In this document: piece by piece, positions 1 through 11,191 of the stretch
How the letters are laid out: each line of letters opens with the position of its first letter
Position numbering within the stretch: the stretch's first letter is position 1
Assembly (NCBI GenBank): GCA_018398765.1
Contig: JAHBMJ010005963.1
Location: forward strand, 22,892-59,705
Length of the DNA stretch: 36,814 nucleotides
Reading direction: 5' to 3'
DNA from: Chromera velia
Lineage: Eukaryota; Sar; Chromeraceae
Position numbers and translations under genes: made by a program
The notes under the pieces: model-generated
What the model was told of the DNA's origin: nothing
What the model saw: the letters and a program-made list of their open reading frames with translations, nothing else
Databases searched by the model: none

Positions 1-29
1 GCATTCTGCGCGGACAGGAAATTGTTGGG

Positions 30-1025
30 ATGCTCCGTTTTCTGTTCGTCTTTTTGTACTGGAAAAGAAGGGCGCGAGAGTTTGTCGTCACCTCCGAAGC
101 CCTTGGTAACTCAGGAGAGTGATTTCATTTGGTCCCTGCTGACCTCTGTTTTTTTCTTCTCTTCTTCATTCAATTGCGTCTGCAGTGAAGCACCTTACCC
201 GCAAGCAGAAATGGGACGCTTGGAAGAAGACGCGCAGTACCGTGAAAATAGGGGGTGCGGGACGGCCAACGAACTACTCGTTGTGGGACACTTGGGAGCC
301 CTCTGAGGATGAGAATGAGGACAAGGAGGAGCCGGTGGTGCCTTCTGAAGACCCGAACTTCAAGACCATGGAGGCAGACATCAAGGACAGAGCAAAGAAG
401 AGGTCCCAGAAATTTGAGGCAGCAGAGAAATTCAAAAATCTCGGAAACGCTGCGTTGAAGAAGGGGGATTTGTTTCTTGCCCTCCAACACTACGAGGAAG
501 GGTTGTCGTACAAGAAGGACCACAAGTCGCTGTACACCAACAAGGCCCTGGTCGAATTGAAGATGATGAAATTTGAGGACGCCATCACGTCCTGCTCCAC
601 TCTTCTAGAACTCTGTGAGGTCTTCGAGGATGGATACGAGAACAGCAAGGTAGGTGAGAGGGTGGTTTCCTTGGAGGGTCGATGGGAGTGTATGCGTCGT
701 GTTCGTGCGTGTGCTGCCTGTGTTGAGTCGACGTACCCAGTCGTTTTCTGTGGAGCTTTCCCTTTTTTAGCACTTTCTCTCTGTTCGAACGAAAATAAGA
801 GGGACCGTCTCTCTCTCAGAGAGAGCTCAATGGAGGGACATGAAGAGATGTGCGTGCGTGCGGTGTCTCGAGAGGCTGCCGACGGAATTTGTTCCCTTCG
901 TGTGCATGTAAGTGTGTCTGTCTGTCCGTCTGTGTGTCTGTCTGTCTGTCCGTACTGAGAGCGCGCCAAAAGAAAAAAGAAAAAAACAGAAGAGAAGAAA
1001 GAGAAAAGGGGAAAGAAAGACTGTA

Positions 1026-1056
<31 letters not shown>

Positions 1057-2748
1057 CTCTTTTCGAAAGAAAGGAAGCGATTCGGAAAAAGTGAAGTGAA
1101 GAAAAGACGATATAGTCTGTCAGCTCTTTCCATGCGTACGAGTTGGTGTGTATGTCTGTTTCTGTTTTTGTATGTCTGTGTGTGTGTGTGTGTGCGTGTG
1201 TATGTGCCTACCTGCCTGCAGGACCTGTGCTTCAAGGCCCTTCTACGGAGAGCTGCGGCCTCCCGCGCGCTCTGCAGGTGGGATGCTGCTGCTGTGGATT
1301 TGAAGCAGGCCCTGGTGTTGATGCCAGGGAACGAGGAGGCAGAGACGGCGTTGAAGACATGTGAGAGAGCGCAGAAGGACCTGGAGAAGCTGAAGAAGGC
1401 GGAGACGGAAAACAAAGAAGAGACGGAAAACAAAGAAGGTGGGGTGGAGGAAGAGGGACAGAGAGAGAGTGCGAAGAGGGAAGGGGGGGCAAAACCCACA
1501 GTGGAATCTTTCAAGTCCCTTCTTCTCCCGGGGGGGCTGAAGGAAGGTCCGAAGATCTCGCCCCTGCGTCTGTTTGCTCGTCTCTCCAACGAGTCCTTTG
1601 AGGAATCTGTCAAATGTCTTCAGTCCTCTCCAGAAGCGAGGGTGTGGTTCGCACATCACACGCTCACTCTGCACTCAACCGGAAGTGCCAGATCGTGTCT
1701 TTCGCATGGATTGAAGGTAAGTGAGACTTTCGTTGACTTCTCCAGTCCGCTTTGCTTCTTCTTCATTTCTCGCACGTCGTGTCGCTTTTCGCGCTCCTTT
1801 CTGCTTCGTCTCTTTCCTGACTGCGGACTTCTTTTTCTTTTCCCACTTGTTTTTATCAAAGACCCGGCTCTGCATTCTTTTTCGGCCACCCGATGTATGT
1901 CTTGGGAAGCGGTTTCGCCGTCGGTTTCTTTTCTTTGCTGATCTTCGTTTCTCTTGTTTGGACCCCATCATTCATCAACTCTCTGCGGCTTTGACTCTCT
2001 CGCTCCTTTTCTCTGTCTTGTGAAGAAACTCTAAATGAAACGCAAAAGCATGTGTCTGCCTGTTTGTCAAATGCGTGCCGATGAGCGGGACTTCAATAAA
2101 GTTTCTTAAAGAGGGTCTGTCCCTTTCTGTCTGTCTGTCGGGAGAAGAAGAAGAAACATACAGTCTGTCTGTCTGTCTGTGTGTCCCGGCAGGTGGTGGA
2201 AGAGTTTGCCGACAAGCTCAGACGAGCCGTTGCCAGCAATAACTCACAAGGCGGCCGATCGGGAGAGGTCCTCCTCGATGAGATGAGCCGGGAGGTTGAG
2301 AGACGAAACGAAGACAGCCCTGATGAAAGTAGGGCTGCCGCTAGGGCACTCCGCCTACTTTTCGCTTTCCTGGACCATGACGATGCTGAGGGGAGCGGGG
2401 CCTGTCTGGTGACAGGCACAGGGGGCGTGGCCTCATGGGCTGTGCGTCCTCTGGTCGAGTTGGCTCTGTTCCCTTGGGAAGGCACGGACAGCGCTGCCTC
2501 GGTGGGTCCGTTTCGCAGATTGCATTTGTTTGTGACTCGTGATCTTGGATTTTGGCTGCATCGGTGGTTCACTTAGGTAGCTGGGGTTCCTTTTGGGTGG
2601 CTGGAGGGGTTTTGGGCACGGTACCTTCTCATTTTCACGTTTTTTTCCGACAGAAAGTGTTGGACCGGCCTCCAGAGGACGCGATGAAGAATTTTGACCC
2701 ACCCAGCTCCATGGTTTCCTTGCTCTTCTGTCTCTTTCTCACTTTCTG

Positions 2749-2788
<40 letters not shown>

Positions 2789-3749
2789 GTGGTTGCGTGT
2801 CTGTCTCGGAGTGTTGGAGGAAAGAAAAGCCTGTGTAGCTTCCTGTGTGCCCAGACACCAAGTGAGACTGCTGCAGTCTCCTCTGCCTCCTCTCTGTCTC
2901 TTCTAGGACCCTCGTTTCTCTTGGACCAGATCTGCCTGGCTGTTGCGCAGAGGCAGATGACGAGGGCGACGGATGCTGCAGGAGCCCGAAAGAAGAAGAA
3001 GGGAGCAAAACTGGCCCCTCAGCTCACAGCAGCAGCCAAGAGTCCGTCAGTCATTCAGGGAGGGAAGGAGGGCGATCATGATCTTACCGTGTGTAGTTTT
3101 TTTTCTGTGCTCTCTCTGAAGTGAGTTGGCAGGTGTAAGGTCTGAACTCCCCTTTCATCTGCAGGAGAACAGCTGATGCCTGTCTGCACTTTCGTCTCAG
3201 CGAGTCAACTAGAGAGGACAACCCAATGCGGCCCCAGAGGAAAGTGGGGGGTAGCGAAAGCTTTAGAAATGAGCAGTGCAAAGCACCGTGAGTAGTTATT
3301 CAGTGCTGGGCAATATCTCTTTCTGTCAGCCAGTCTGTTTCTGCCTGTTCTCGCTGTGTGTGGTTATCTTCTCTGCAGGTGCAGATGTGATGTCTCAAGT
3401 TGTCGTGTCTCTGAGCTACGAGCCGCACTTCCGTCGGACTCTGACCAAGACAACAGGAGGACAGGCAACGAAGGCCCCTGCCGCGTCTCTGGTTGCTTCT
3501 TTTGCCTGCTGGTTGAGTGGAGTGAGCGCCATGGATGGCAGACAGGAGCGAGACATGGAAGTCGACAACGCTCTCTCTTTTCTCCTCAACTGCACTCAGG
3601 TAGGTACGGGAAGGGAAAGGAGGAGAGAAGCAAACAGGGTGTTGGGACCAGACAGACAGAGACAAACAGACGGGGAACAAACAAACGAACAGACACGCAG
3701 ACGCAGAGACAGGCAGAAAGATAGACGGACGCACTGCTGGATGCAGACA

Positions 3750-3783
<34 letters not shown>

Positions 3784-6347
3784 AGAGAGAGAGAGAGAGA
3801 GATGCATGCATTAACAATACATTGAAGTGGTGCAGAGAGAGACTTCTCAGTAGCATCGTCCACGAGCAAACATGCCCTGACTGACTTCTGTGAACTTGCT
3901 TGCCTGCGACCTGAGTGAGGTGTTCAGGAAGAGTCGTTGAGGGGCCTGCTCGAGCATGAGAGCGGCGAGAGGCTCGTGAAGTGCTTTGCAGCTGAGCAGA
4001 CGCCTTTGGGGGTCAGTAGAGGGCGGTTGGGTGGCGAGAGGGGCAGTGCGTGGCAGGATGAGGGAAGGACATTCAATAGCCGAAAAGATGGAGGAGGGAG
4101 GAAAAAGGAGAAAGAGACGACGAGGAAGGAAGAAAGTGCAAGTGTCTCCTGACGGAACGGGGCCAGGCACCGGAAAATCTAAAAGCGAGTTGGAGGACGA
4201 GATTTGCACTTAGAACCCCTCATTCATTATTGAGTAACATTTCTGTCTTTCTTTATTTGTTTCTTTTTTTTTCTTTCTGTCTTTCTTTGCTTCTTCCCTT
4301 CTTGCTTTTTTTTTCCTTCCCCCCCTTCCCCCCTGTCTTTCTTCCTTTGTTTTCGGAAAAATCTCGAGAAAGCATTTTAATGTTGTCACGAAGATCTGTT
4401 CTTTAGCAGTATGCAACAAATCGATCAAGTCAGATACCATTCTTTTCTGTCGGCACTTTTCATTCCGTTCCTTCCCTTCCAACATTCTTCGCAGACGGCC
4501 TTCGTAAATACAGGGGGCCCTGTGACAGCGAAGCTCCTGGGTATCGTTGTGAACCTCCTGTACAGACAGGCACAGGCACAGGCCTCGGGCTCCTCTGCAA
4601 AGTCGCAGAGAGAGAAGAAAGCAGAAGGAGCAGAGGTCTCGTGTGCCGATCTGTTTGCTTCAGACGACAATGGTGCGTTGAGATCGGTGCTGCTGTTCTC
4701 CTCGGCTTCTCATGTGCTCACACGGACTCACGCGATGCATGCGGCATTCAGACTGCTCCAGGTCCAACTTGGAAGACAAAAGGGTCAACAGAAAGGGGCA
4801 GGAAGCGAGGAGCAGAGACAGCAGGAATTCACGCAAATGCTGGGCAACCAGTGTGCGCTTGTGAATGCCGCTATAAGGGAGGTGCGGGATGCCGTCAGTC
4901 CCCGAGGAGATCCGGATTCGAAGGTGGGAGGGATGGGTGCTTACGATTTCTCTCCGTTTTTCTGTCTGCCTACTGCGTCTGTTTTGGGGCTTTCTTTTTT
5001 CTTTAGCTGTGTGCCAAGGCATGCATCACTTCCTCACTTGGTTATAGTCAGTCGATCAGTGCTCTCCGTCTGCCTTGATGCTGCTGATTTTTCGTGGCGT
5101 CGGTTGGAGAGTGAATCTGTATTTGCCTGGCTGGTGTTGCTTCTATGCTTGTGAGCATGTTTGTAAGACTTTGACTCGTGAGGGCTGTCCTGCGGTCCGT
5201 TTTGGTTCGACGTGTGACTGACATGCTTTCCTGAACGAACGGTCCATGCACCTTACACGCGTAGTTCTTTCTTTTTTTCAAAACATAGGATGCTTTTCGT
5301 CCCCTCCCACATCATTTGCACAGCCTTGGCCTTTTTCCTTCTCAGTCTACCGGTCAATCAGCAGATTTACTCACGACGTATGTATTCAACGAATACGAAA
5401 ACCAAGAATTCCTTTCTGCAGCTCGCCGATGTGGGTCTGCGCGTCCTGACGCTGCTTGCCTCGGAATTCTGTCTCCTGGAGTTCCTCGCGTGTACTCATG
5501 ACAGCACTCTGAAGTGGATAGCGAACCTCCAGAACGTGATCGCGGGGGGGAAGGGAAGGGGGGTCTCCTCAGAGGGGTCCCCGAAAGAGAGAGAAACGCT
5601 GGTGACAGTGGCCCTTCCAATGACTCGTCTCTGCCTGATGCAGGCGTTTTCTTCCAAGTCTGGAGACGCCAAGTCGACTGGGGGGTTTCTGCCGCAGTTC
5701 GTGTCTCTGATTAAGGAGTTCTTTGCCAAAATCGGAGCAGAAGAGTATGTGAGGGAGAAGGAGAAGTGCAAAGGGAGATCGATGCTCAGAGGCAACGTGT
5801 GTCTCCTCATTCAACGCCTTGCGGAGGCACAGGAGGCAGCAGTTGAGGCGGAACAAAAGGAGAAGGAGAAAGAGGGCAAGGCGGATAGCGCGTATCATCG
5901 GTAAGTATGAGGAAAGGGAATACTCTGGCTGGCTGACAAAGAAAAGGAAAGACGAACCATGCTTCCTTCTTGAGGGTTTTCTTTCATTCTCGTACGTCGT
6001 GTTTTCTTTCTTTCTGGTCCAAGACTTGTCTCTCCCGTCTGTTCTTCTTATTCTTCTCCTTCTTCTTCTTCTTCGCCTCCAACCATCCTTCCACTGGCAT
6101 GTCATATCCTCTTGCCCTCCTTTTTCACCGGCATTTTCCCTTTCCATCTCTGTGCAGTCTGATGCGCGCCATCGATCTGAAGCCTTTCTTGGCTCCCTCC
6201 ATCGATGCCGTGCGAAAGGAACTGGGGGATGCTCGGAAGAATGCTGCTCTGGCTGTGGGCAAGCTTGCTCGCATAGAGCGGTATCGGCAGGCCACCAGAG
6301 ACCTTGGAGGATTCATTGCACTGCACCAGGCACGGGAAGTGTTGTAA
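30..6347 (+). CDS. TTC12-like TPR and armadillo-type protein (11 exons)
   Basis: Exons by splice site and phase: 30-105, 186-649, 1222-1716, 2193-2501, 2654-2713, 2789-3088, 3173-3287, 3379-3599, 4495-4923, 5422-5900, 6158-6347 (TAA). They sum to 3138 nt, 1045 residues, with no internal stop; most introns are phase 0. Exon 1 is open to the window edge, so the true start may lie upstream of the ATG at 30. Residues about 105-225 are TPR units, with KFKNLGNAALKKGD and SLYTNKALVELK preceded by the charged DIKDRAKKR helix typical of TTC12. The rest is helical and armadillo-like, ending in RKNAALAVGKLARIERYRQ. In animals TTC12 acts in the cytoplasm to preassemble axonemal dynein arms, so a role in building flagella is inferred. 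The protein is longer than animal TTC12 (about 700 residues). An UNC45-like co-chaperone is the main alternative. The exon at 5422 could instead start at 5365 in the same frame. The acceptor at 3172 is weak but is the one that keeps the frame. Confidence 0.75.
905..1200 (+). repeat. (CTGT)n and (GT)n microsatellites in intron 2 of the TTC12-like gene
   Basis: Runs of CTGT occur near 909-952 and 1027-1060, separated by an A/G-rich block, and are followed by a (GT)n run near 1168-1200. The last lies just upstream of the acceptor at 1221. They are on the sense strand of the gene and give long spurious open frames. Confidence 0.9.
2110..2192 (+). repeat. (CTGT)n tract ending at a 3' splice site
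   Basis: Two CTGT clusters (about 2124-2139 and 2162-2183) run almost into the acceptor CCCGGCAG at 2192, taking the place of a usual polypyrimidine tract. Confidence 0.85.
2752..2788 (+). repeat. (GT)n tract forming the 3' half of a 75-nt intron
   Basis: An uninterrupted run of about 17 GT units ends directly in the acceptor GCAG at 2788. The intron (2714-2788) is only 75 nt, so nearly half of it is dinucleotide repeat. Confidence 0.85.
3600..4494 (+). other. Intron of the TTC12-like gene with (CA)n(GA)n repeat
   Basis: Donor GTAGGT at 3600 and acceptor TTCGCAG at 4494 join two exons in phase 0, giving a continuous helical sequence (LLNCTQ then TAFVNTGG). Inside are a compound (CA)n(GA)n microsatellite at about 3750-3802 and T/C-rich runs at 4240-4350. 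An open frame on the minus strand (3847-4209) reads unlike simple repeat but has no assignable family. Confidence 0.7.
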
Positions 6348-6501
6348 TTAAGAAAAAAATGGAAAGCAAATCATACTGGGCCGGTGCGGCGGTGCATTCA
6401 AATTTGTTGGAAATGAAATGTCGCATGGAAAACTCCTTCTTGATCGAGCAGTAGTACCATGTGGATGTATACGTTGAGTCGGTTCATACCTGACTTGCAC
6501 A

Positions 6502-6507
6502 AATAAA
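6502..6507 (+). promoter_or_regulatory. AATAAA, candidate polyadenylation signal
   Basis: AATAAA lies 155 nt after the TAA of the TTC12-like gene and is followed by a GT-rich stretch (AAAGTGTGTTATGTTGT), the usual arrangement for a cleavage signal. It lies at the edge of an AT-rich island, so a chance match is possible. Confidence 0.4.
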
Positions 6508-6519
6508 AACAAAGTGTGT

Positions 6520-7379
6520 TATGTTGTCAGTTTTTAAACTTAATTATATATAGACTCGAAAAATAGAAACGGGCTTGCCCGGCCAGGTTTGTGAAATCAT
6601 AGCAGCAATGGCATAGGTGTCCTACTTCAACTTGTATATTGTATGTCAGCTGTGTTGTATATGACGTGCAATATTCATATACTAAAAAACTAGTTCATAA
6701 GATTGTTCATAAAATGTATGGGACTTAGCTTCTATCTCAGCCTGTAGTTTCGTAAATAGGTCCCATCATAGTTTGTTCATTATATTTTAACTTTCAAAAA
6801 ATTAGTTTAGTAAGAGACCAGACAACTATTGAACTAACTACACATTAGTATTATTTTAATAAGTTAAACTCTAGCTTAAAGTTGATTGCATGGCGTTGTC
6901 TTAGGCGTTGCTAGTCTTAAAAGTTTGGTTTTGAACTTATTTATTTAAAATCAATTTTAAAACATGATTTCATTTAGAATTAAAATCAATATAATATATA
7001 TAGTGCACTGGTTATGACTGAGGGGTAGGAAGTACTTAGCAAACGCTGAAGAAGGCATTCAGATGGAGGAGCGTCAAGTATGAGGTCGTATGAGAGAGAG
7101 AGCTAGTAGCGAGAGCAGTAATCAGGACAGAGGGAAGAGATGAAAGACGTATAGGCCAGACGCTAGGAACAAACTTTAAGTCAATGTCCGATATATATAT
7201 ATATTAGTAATTATATATATATATATTATATATATAATATATATATTATTACATATATATACATACATAGATAGTAACATACATCCATACATGTTCCTAA
7301 AAAATCACAATTTTTCCCCAGACTTTTCTAGCTAGCTCTGGATATTCATAGCGATGGCGCGATGATGGTGTGTCATAGT

Positions 7380-7417
<38 letters not shown>

Positions 7418-7640
7418 TGAATGTAATGTACTTGTACTGGTATTTGTAGTAGTATTTATATATTATTTGCCAGTCATAACAGTTCTTTCACAATGTATAA
7501 CGTATCAAGGTTATATTGCATGATGACTTTAGTATTAAATTAATACTAGCCCTCGATTTCAACTATCTCGATCTACCAGAACGCGTATAAAAATAGTGGT
7601 TCAAAGGTTAGTTTTTAGGGGATCCCACACTCATCAATGA
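6520..7640. other. AT-rich island 1, no gene
   Basis: Base composition changes sharply from the GC-richer gene to mostly A/T. The stretch is rich in TTAA, TATA and CTAG-type words and has stop codons in all frames. It contains (TA)n arrays at about 7191-7263 and 7382-7412 and a short GA-rich stretch at 7080-7140. I see no coding sequence or RNA gene. It resembles the islands at 24860-25880 and 36280-36512. Confidence 0.75.
7191..7412. repeat. (TA)n microsatellites
   Basis: Two alternating TA arrays at about 7191-7263 (interrupted) and 7382-7412 (about 15 units) lie within the AT-rich island. Confidence 0.9.
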
Positions 7641-8590
7641 TCTGCACACCTTCGAACTTCAGAAGCAACGTCGACATGATGGAATCCGTCAACTCTCCTG
7701 GGCATGGGCCGGCCAAAGTCGTCCAATGCGACCGCACTAGACCGCACGGTGACATCGTCAGGAGGGACGATCATGCTGAGTCGTGGGAAAATCCCTTGTG
7801 ACGCATCTCCACGCAGGTAGACCCCATTTTTTACTTATGCAGCTCCCGCCCATTTTTTTTTACTCGGTTCGGGGGCTGTGGGCCGCCATGGGCCGCCCAT
7901 TACTCGGTTGCATGGGGGCTCCCACTTTTTACGCTTCGCGGGCCGACTCCCGTACTGGGTTTTTTAGTCGCGCCCGTCTACACACTCACCCGCATTCTAG
8001 CTTTGCATCGCGTGGGCTATCGTGGACTCACTTCCTGAGGCTTTGAGTGACGCAGTAGGCTGTCCTCGAATGAAGATTTCGAGAAGCACTCCACGTCATT
8101 CGACTTTTCAGCCTGGCAAACAAGTCTCATCTTTTGGTTCCTGAAAGACAGCTCATCGCGAGATCGATTAAGGAGACGGCAGCCGAATCCTTTCGTAGAC
8201 CTCTTTCAAACAACCTTTTCGTCAGAGTCAGTCCCGAAGCGACATCGTGAGAGGTCTATTGCACCGTAAGCTCTATTGTCTGGTGCAGGAGCACGGTGAC
8301 GAGCTGCTGCGTAGACAGCGGGCACCTAGAGCGGACACAACGTGGTGCCTTGCGTGCTTCCTTCGAGATCTGATTCACGCAAAAAGTGCACGGGGTTCCG
8401 CACGATGCGAGAGACGCATGCTGAAGAGCTGCTTTTCGCGGAAGAAACAGAAGGGATGGAGGTCAGTTCCTTTGTGTGTGTAAGCAGTCAAGCAGAAGCA
8501 CCAGGCTGCTGTTCGCTAGGCTGTTCGCTAAGGTGTCACAACCTGTGCGTTGATCATGGGCTGTGGGGCTGCATTTGTGTACTCTTTTCT
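7641..8590. other. Unassigned GC-richer sequence
   Basis: Composition returns to GC-richer at about 7640. Short open frames on the plus strand (for example 7783-8046 and 8247-8483) have no recognisable motif. The stretch 8247-8460 reads as basic coding-like sequence and is followed by a possible donor (GTCAGT, about 8462). Nothing can be assigned. Confidence 0.3.
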
Positions 8591-8597
8591 TCTGCAG

Positions 8598-9290
8598 ATC
8601 GGCAGAGAAGGGCGTGGAAGAAGACACCAGGGGGCGAACAGGGTTCCCTGCCAGTGGAAAGACGACGAGGCGGCGCGTATCAGGGTGAGTCTCTCTCGAT
8701 GCCACGCTTGAGTTTGCCCTTTTGATTCATTGTGTCCAACTGACTGCAATTGACCGGAGCACACATGGACTTCAAGGGGGAGGGACAAGAGGGGGCAAGG
8801 AGTTCATCGCTGCGCAAGTGGGGGGTGAGTCTCTTCTGTGCTGTCTGCACGGCGTACGACGTACGGGTCTTCTGCTCCTAGACGGAGCTTGTACTGCCTA
8901 GCTGTTTGCCGTCGTTTCGTGAGGGTCGATCTGCATCTGCATGCAGCCTTTAGTCTGCATGGGCTTCTTTTGGCTTTTCTTTCTGACGGGCACGCATGGC
9001 GTCTTCTCAATTGACTGCAGGTCGGGTACACCGGTACAGGTTTTGGAGGAAGGGGGCATGAAGGGCGACGGAGCTACACGCCCCCGTTGTGCCTGGCAGA
9101 TGGAGGAGTGCCCGAAAGGTGAGCGAGAGCAGACTCCCACCCACCCTTTTCCGTCGAAAATGCTCAAGCAAAATGTGTTTTTTCACCCCTATTTGTGCGC
9201 GAATGTGCAGACCTACGAATCAAGGTATTTCGGCTCGGACGAGCAGGGCTTCACTGCCTACCGGGACATTTGCCAAGCAGGTACGCCCCC
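8598..9290 (+). pseudogene. Exon-like pieces with a possible AP2-type domain fragment
   Basis: Several short segments have good splice borders: 8598-8684 (TTCTGCAG before, GTGAGT after), up to 8824 (GTGAGT after), 9021-9118 (GACTGCAG before, GTGAGC after) and 9211-9281 (AATGTGCAG before, GTACGC after). Joining the last two in phase 0 gives GRWRSARK followed by TYESRYFGSDEQGFTAYRD. This has the spacing of the second half of an AP2/ERF domain (a Trp strand, a YFGS-type strand, then the A-Y helix). In that frame a TGA lies at 9059-9061, before the Trp strand, and a better match to the first AP2 strand (VGYTGTGF) is in another frame. I therefore read it as a decayed or mis-joined AP2-type gene. 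AP2 proteins are the main transcription factors of apicomplexans and relatives. Confidence is low. Confidence 0.35.
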
Positions 9291-9479
9291 CATTTTTTGA
9301 GGCTGCACAGTGCATTTTTGGGCATTTGTTGTTGCTTTCTTCTTCCTTTCCTCAGATCGTTTGCAGACCCCCTCACCCTGCCCCTCGGATTTGAATTTAG
9401 CCGGAACCTACCGCTGGGAGCACGCAATCGGTCAGCTCCTCCCCGATCCGATTTTGGTAGACTTCGGACCCCCACGGTG

Positions 9480-9955
9480 CCCACGAACCAGATCCTCTGC
9501 AGACCCCCAAATGTTGCCCGCCAGATCTTCGCGAGCCCCCCCAACGTTGCCCATGCACCAGATCTTCTCGAGCCCCCCCCCCGTTGCCGATGCACCAGAT
9601 CCTCCGTAGACCCCCAACGTTGCCCACCAGATCCTCGGGAGACCCCCAACGTTCAACTTGCCCACCAGATCCTCGGGAGACCCCCCCCCACCCTATCCAC
9701 CATGCAGATCTTCTGCAGATCCCTTCACGTTGTCTCCCAGATCGTCCGCAGACATCGCAAACCCTTCTCGTACGTTGCCCGCCAAATCTTCCGCAGCCCC
9801 CGTGCCGCACATCTCTTCCGGAGACCCCACTCAGATCCGTTCCACCCTGCCGCACATCTCTTCCGGAGACCCCACTCAGATCCCTTCCACCCTGTCGCAC
9901 AGAACCTTTCGAGACCTGCCCACCCTGCCGTGTTTTCCAGATCCAGGCACGAGCC
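9480..9955. repeat. Degenerate GC-rich minisatellite (about 40-50 bp unit)
   Basis: About ten diverged units share the words CCAGATC, CGGAGACCCC or GCAGACCCCC, and ACGTTGCCCACC. The best pair is a 45-bp unit at 9804-9848 and 9849-9893, differing at one base. The unit of 15 codons keeps open frames on both strands, which explains the long spurious proteins here. No gene is supported. Confidence 0.8.
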
Positions 9956-9989
9956 TTCGGGACCCTGTAGAGCCGCACCAAACAGCATT

Positions 9990-11191
9990 TATATGAGCAT
10001 CAACAAACGATCTACTACTATTGTTTTCACAGATCAGTTACCACACTGGCAGTTGAATAAATTGAATCAATGAGAAGTTTTTAATTAAAATTAGTGTGAC
10101 ACACTATAGTTCCAGGGACCAATGTATAATATTGTATCATCATCATCATCATACGCCATCGCTATCGGCCTATAAAATACTATTAGGCGTCTAGCGTTCG
10201 GCGGCAACGCACGATCGATGCAGTTCGGTTCTTTACACCAGTAGTTCACTTTGATTTATACTTAATTCAAACTAGGATGCTTCAGAATCTTTTCAAACTT
10301 TTCTACTTCCGATTGTATAAGGATTAATTTCAATAATAATCTGAAGCGTTTATCGATATAGAGGCTGTTCTAGAGGCTGTTTGATAATAAGGGGAGGAAA
10401 ACTAGGAGGAAAACTAACAGCAATCATAAAATGTACAGAACGACAGAAAAAAAACGAACATATACAGCCCAGCAAGAAAGTCTTAGAAAGAAACAACAGA
10501 ACACAAGAAGCTGCATATCATTCACTAACTCACTCACTCGATCGCTCATCGACCTGTTACTGACGTAGCCTACGTAGCCACTCCTTTAATGAACTTTCAT
10601 CATTCCTCAATCGAACAAACAAGCCTTCCATTCTTTGTTTCCCTTTTCTTTCCTTCGTTCATTTCTTTCCTTCGGCTTTTATTTCCCCTCCCCCTCCCCG
10701 ACCTTCCTCTCTGCGTTTCTGTCCGTCTTTCTTCCTTTCTGCTTCTACTTGAAAGATTCGAGCGGTCAGATTCAATCCTCGCACCTTACTCTCGTCGATC
10801 GGTACGTGTTCTTTTCGCTCTTTCTGCTTTACTTTTCGGGCGGCTCTTTCCACCGGCCTTTTCATGCCAGACCCTTTTTTCCGTTCATTCCTCTCCAACT
10901 TCCCTCAAGTCAGTTCTTCCTAGCTGTTCTCACTTGCTGCCTTGTTGCCAAAAGATCAACCCCATCGTCCATGCACAAAACCACGAAAATCCCCTCGGAA
11001 CCATCGATCCTTGCATGCAATTAAGAGTAAACAGAAAGAAAGCACCACTCATCTTCCGTATCTTCCTCAACGCCTACAGAACGCTACTTCAACCATGCAA
11101 AAAAAAAAGAAAAAAGAGAAGTCACAACAACCCCCCCCCTCATGCTTTATCACTGAATACATTGCTCTCTTTCTCTCTCTCACCCCCCCAT
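9990..11191. other. Spacer downstream of the arrestin-like gene
   Basis: From about 9990 to 10560 the sequence is AT-rich with a (ATC)n run near 10137-10153. From 10600 to 11190 it is T/C-rich on the plus strand, A/G-rich on the sense strand of the neighbouring minus-strand gene, and probably includes its 3' untranslated region. No coding sequence is convincing. Confidence 0.5.

Noticed and set aside
850-1941. 363-residue plus-strand open frame
   Set aside because: It runs through an intron made of CTGT and GT repeats. Only 1222-1716 is real exon, set by the acceptor at 1221 and donor at 1717.
3165-3287. Exon of the TTC12-like gene starting at 3165 (frame RTADACLHFRLSES)
   Set aside because: It leaves the wrong phase for the next exon; starting at 3173 in the LMPVCTFVSAS frame joins correctly to ADVMSQVVVSLSY.
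9480-9955. CRISPR-like array
   Set aside because: Units are contiguous and diverged, without unique spacers, and the genome is eukaryotic; it is a minisatellite.
9195-10073. 292-residue plus-strand open frame
   Set aside because: Apart from the short exon-like start it is the minisatellite read in frame, and the opposite strand is open too.
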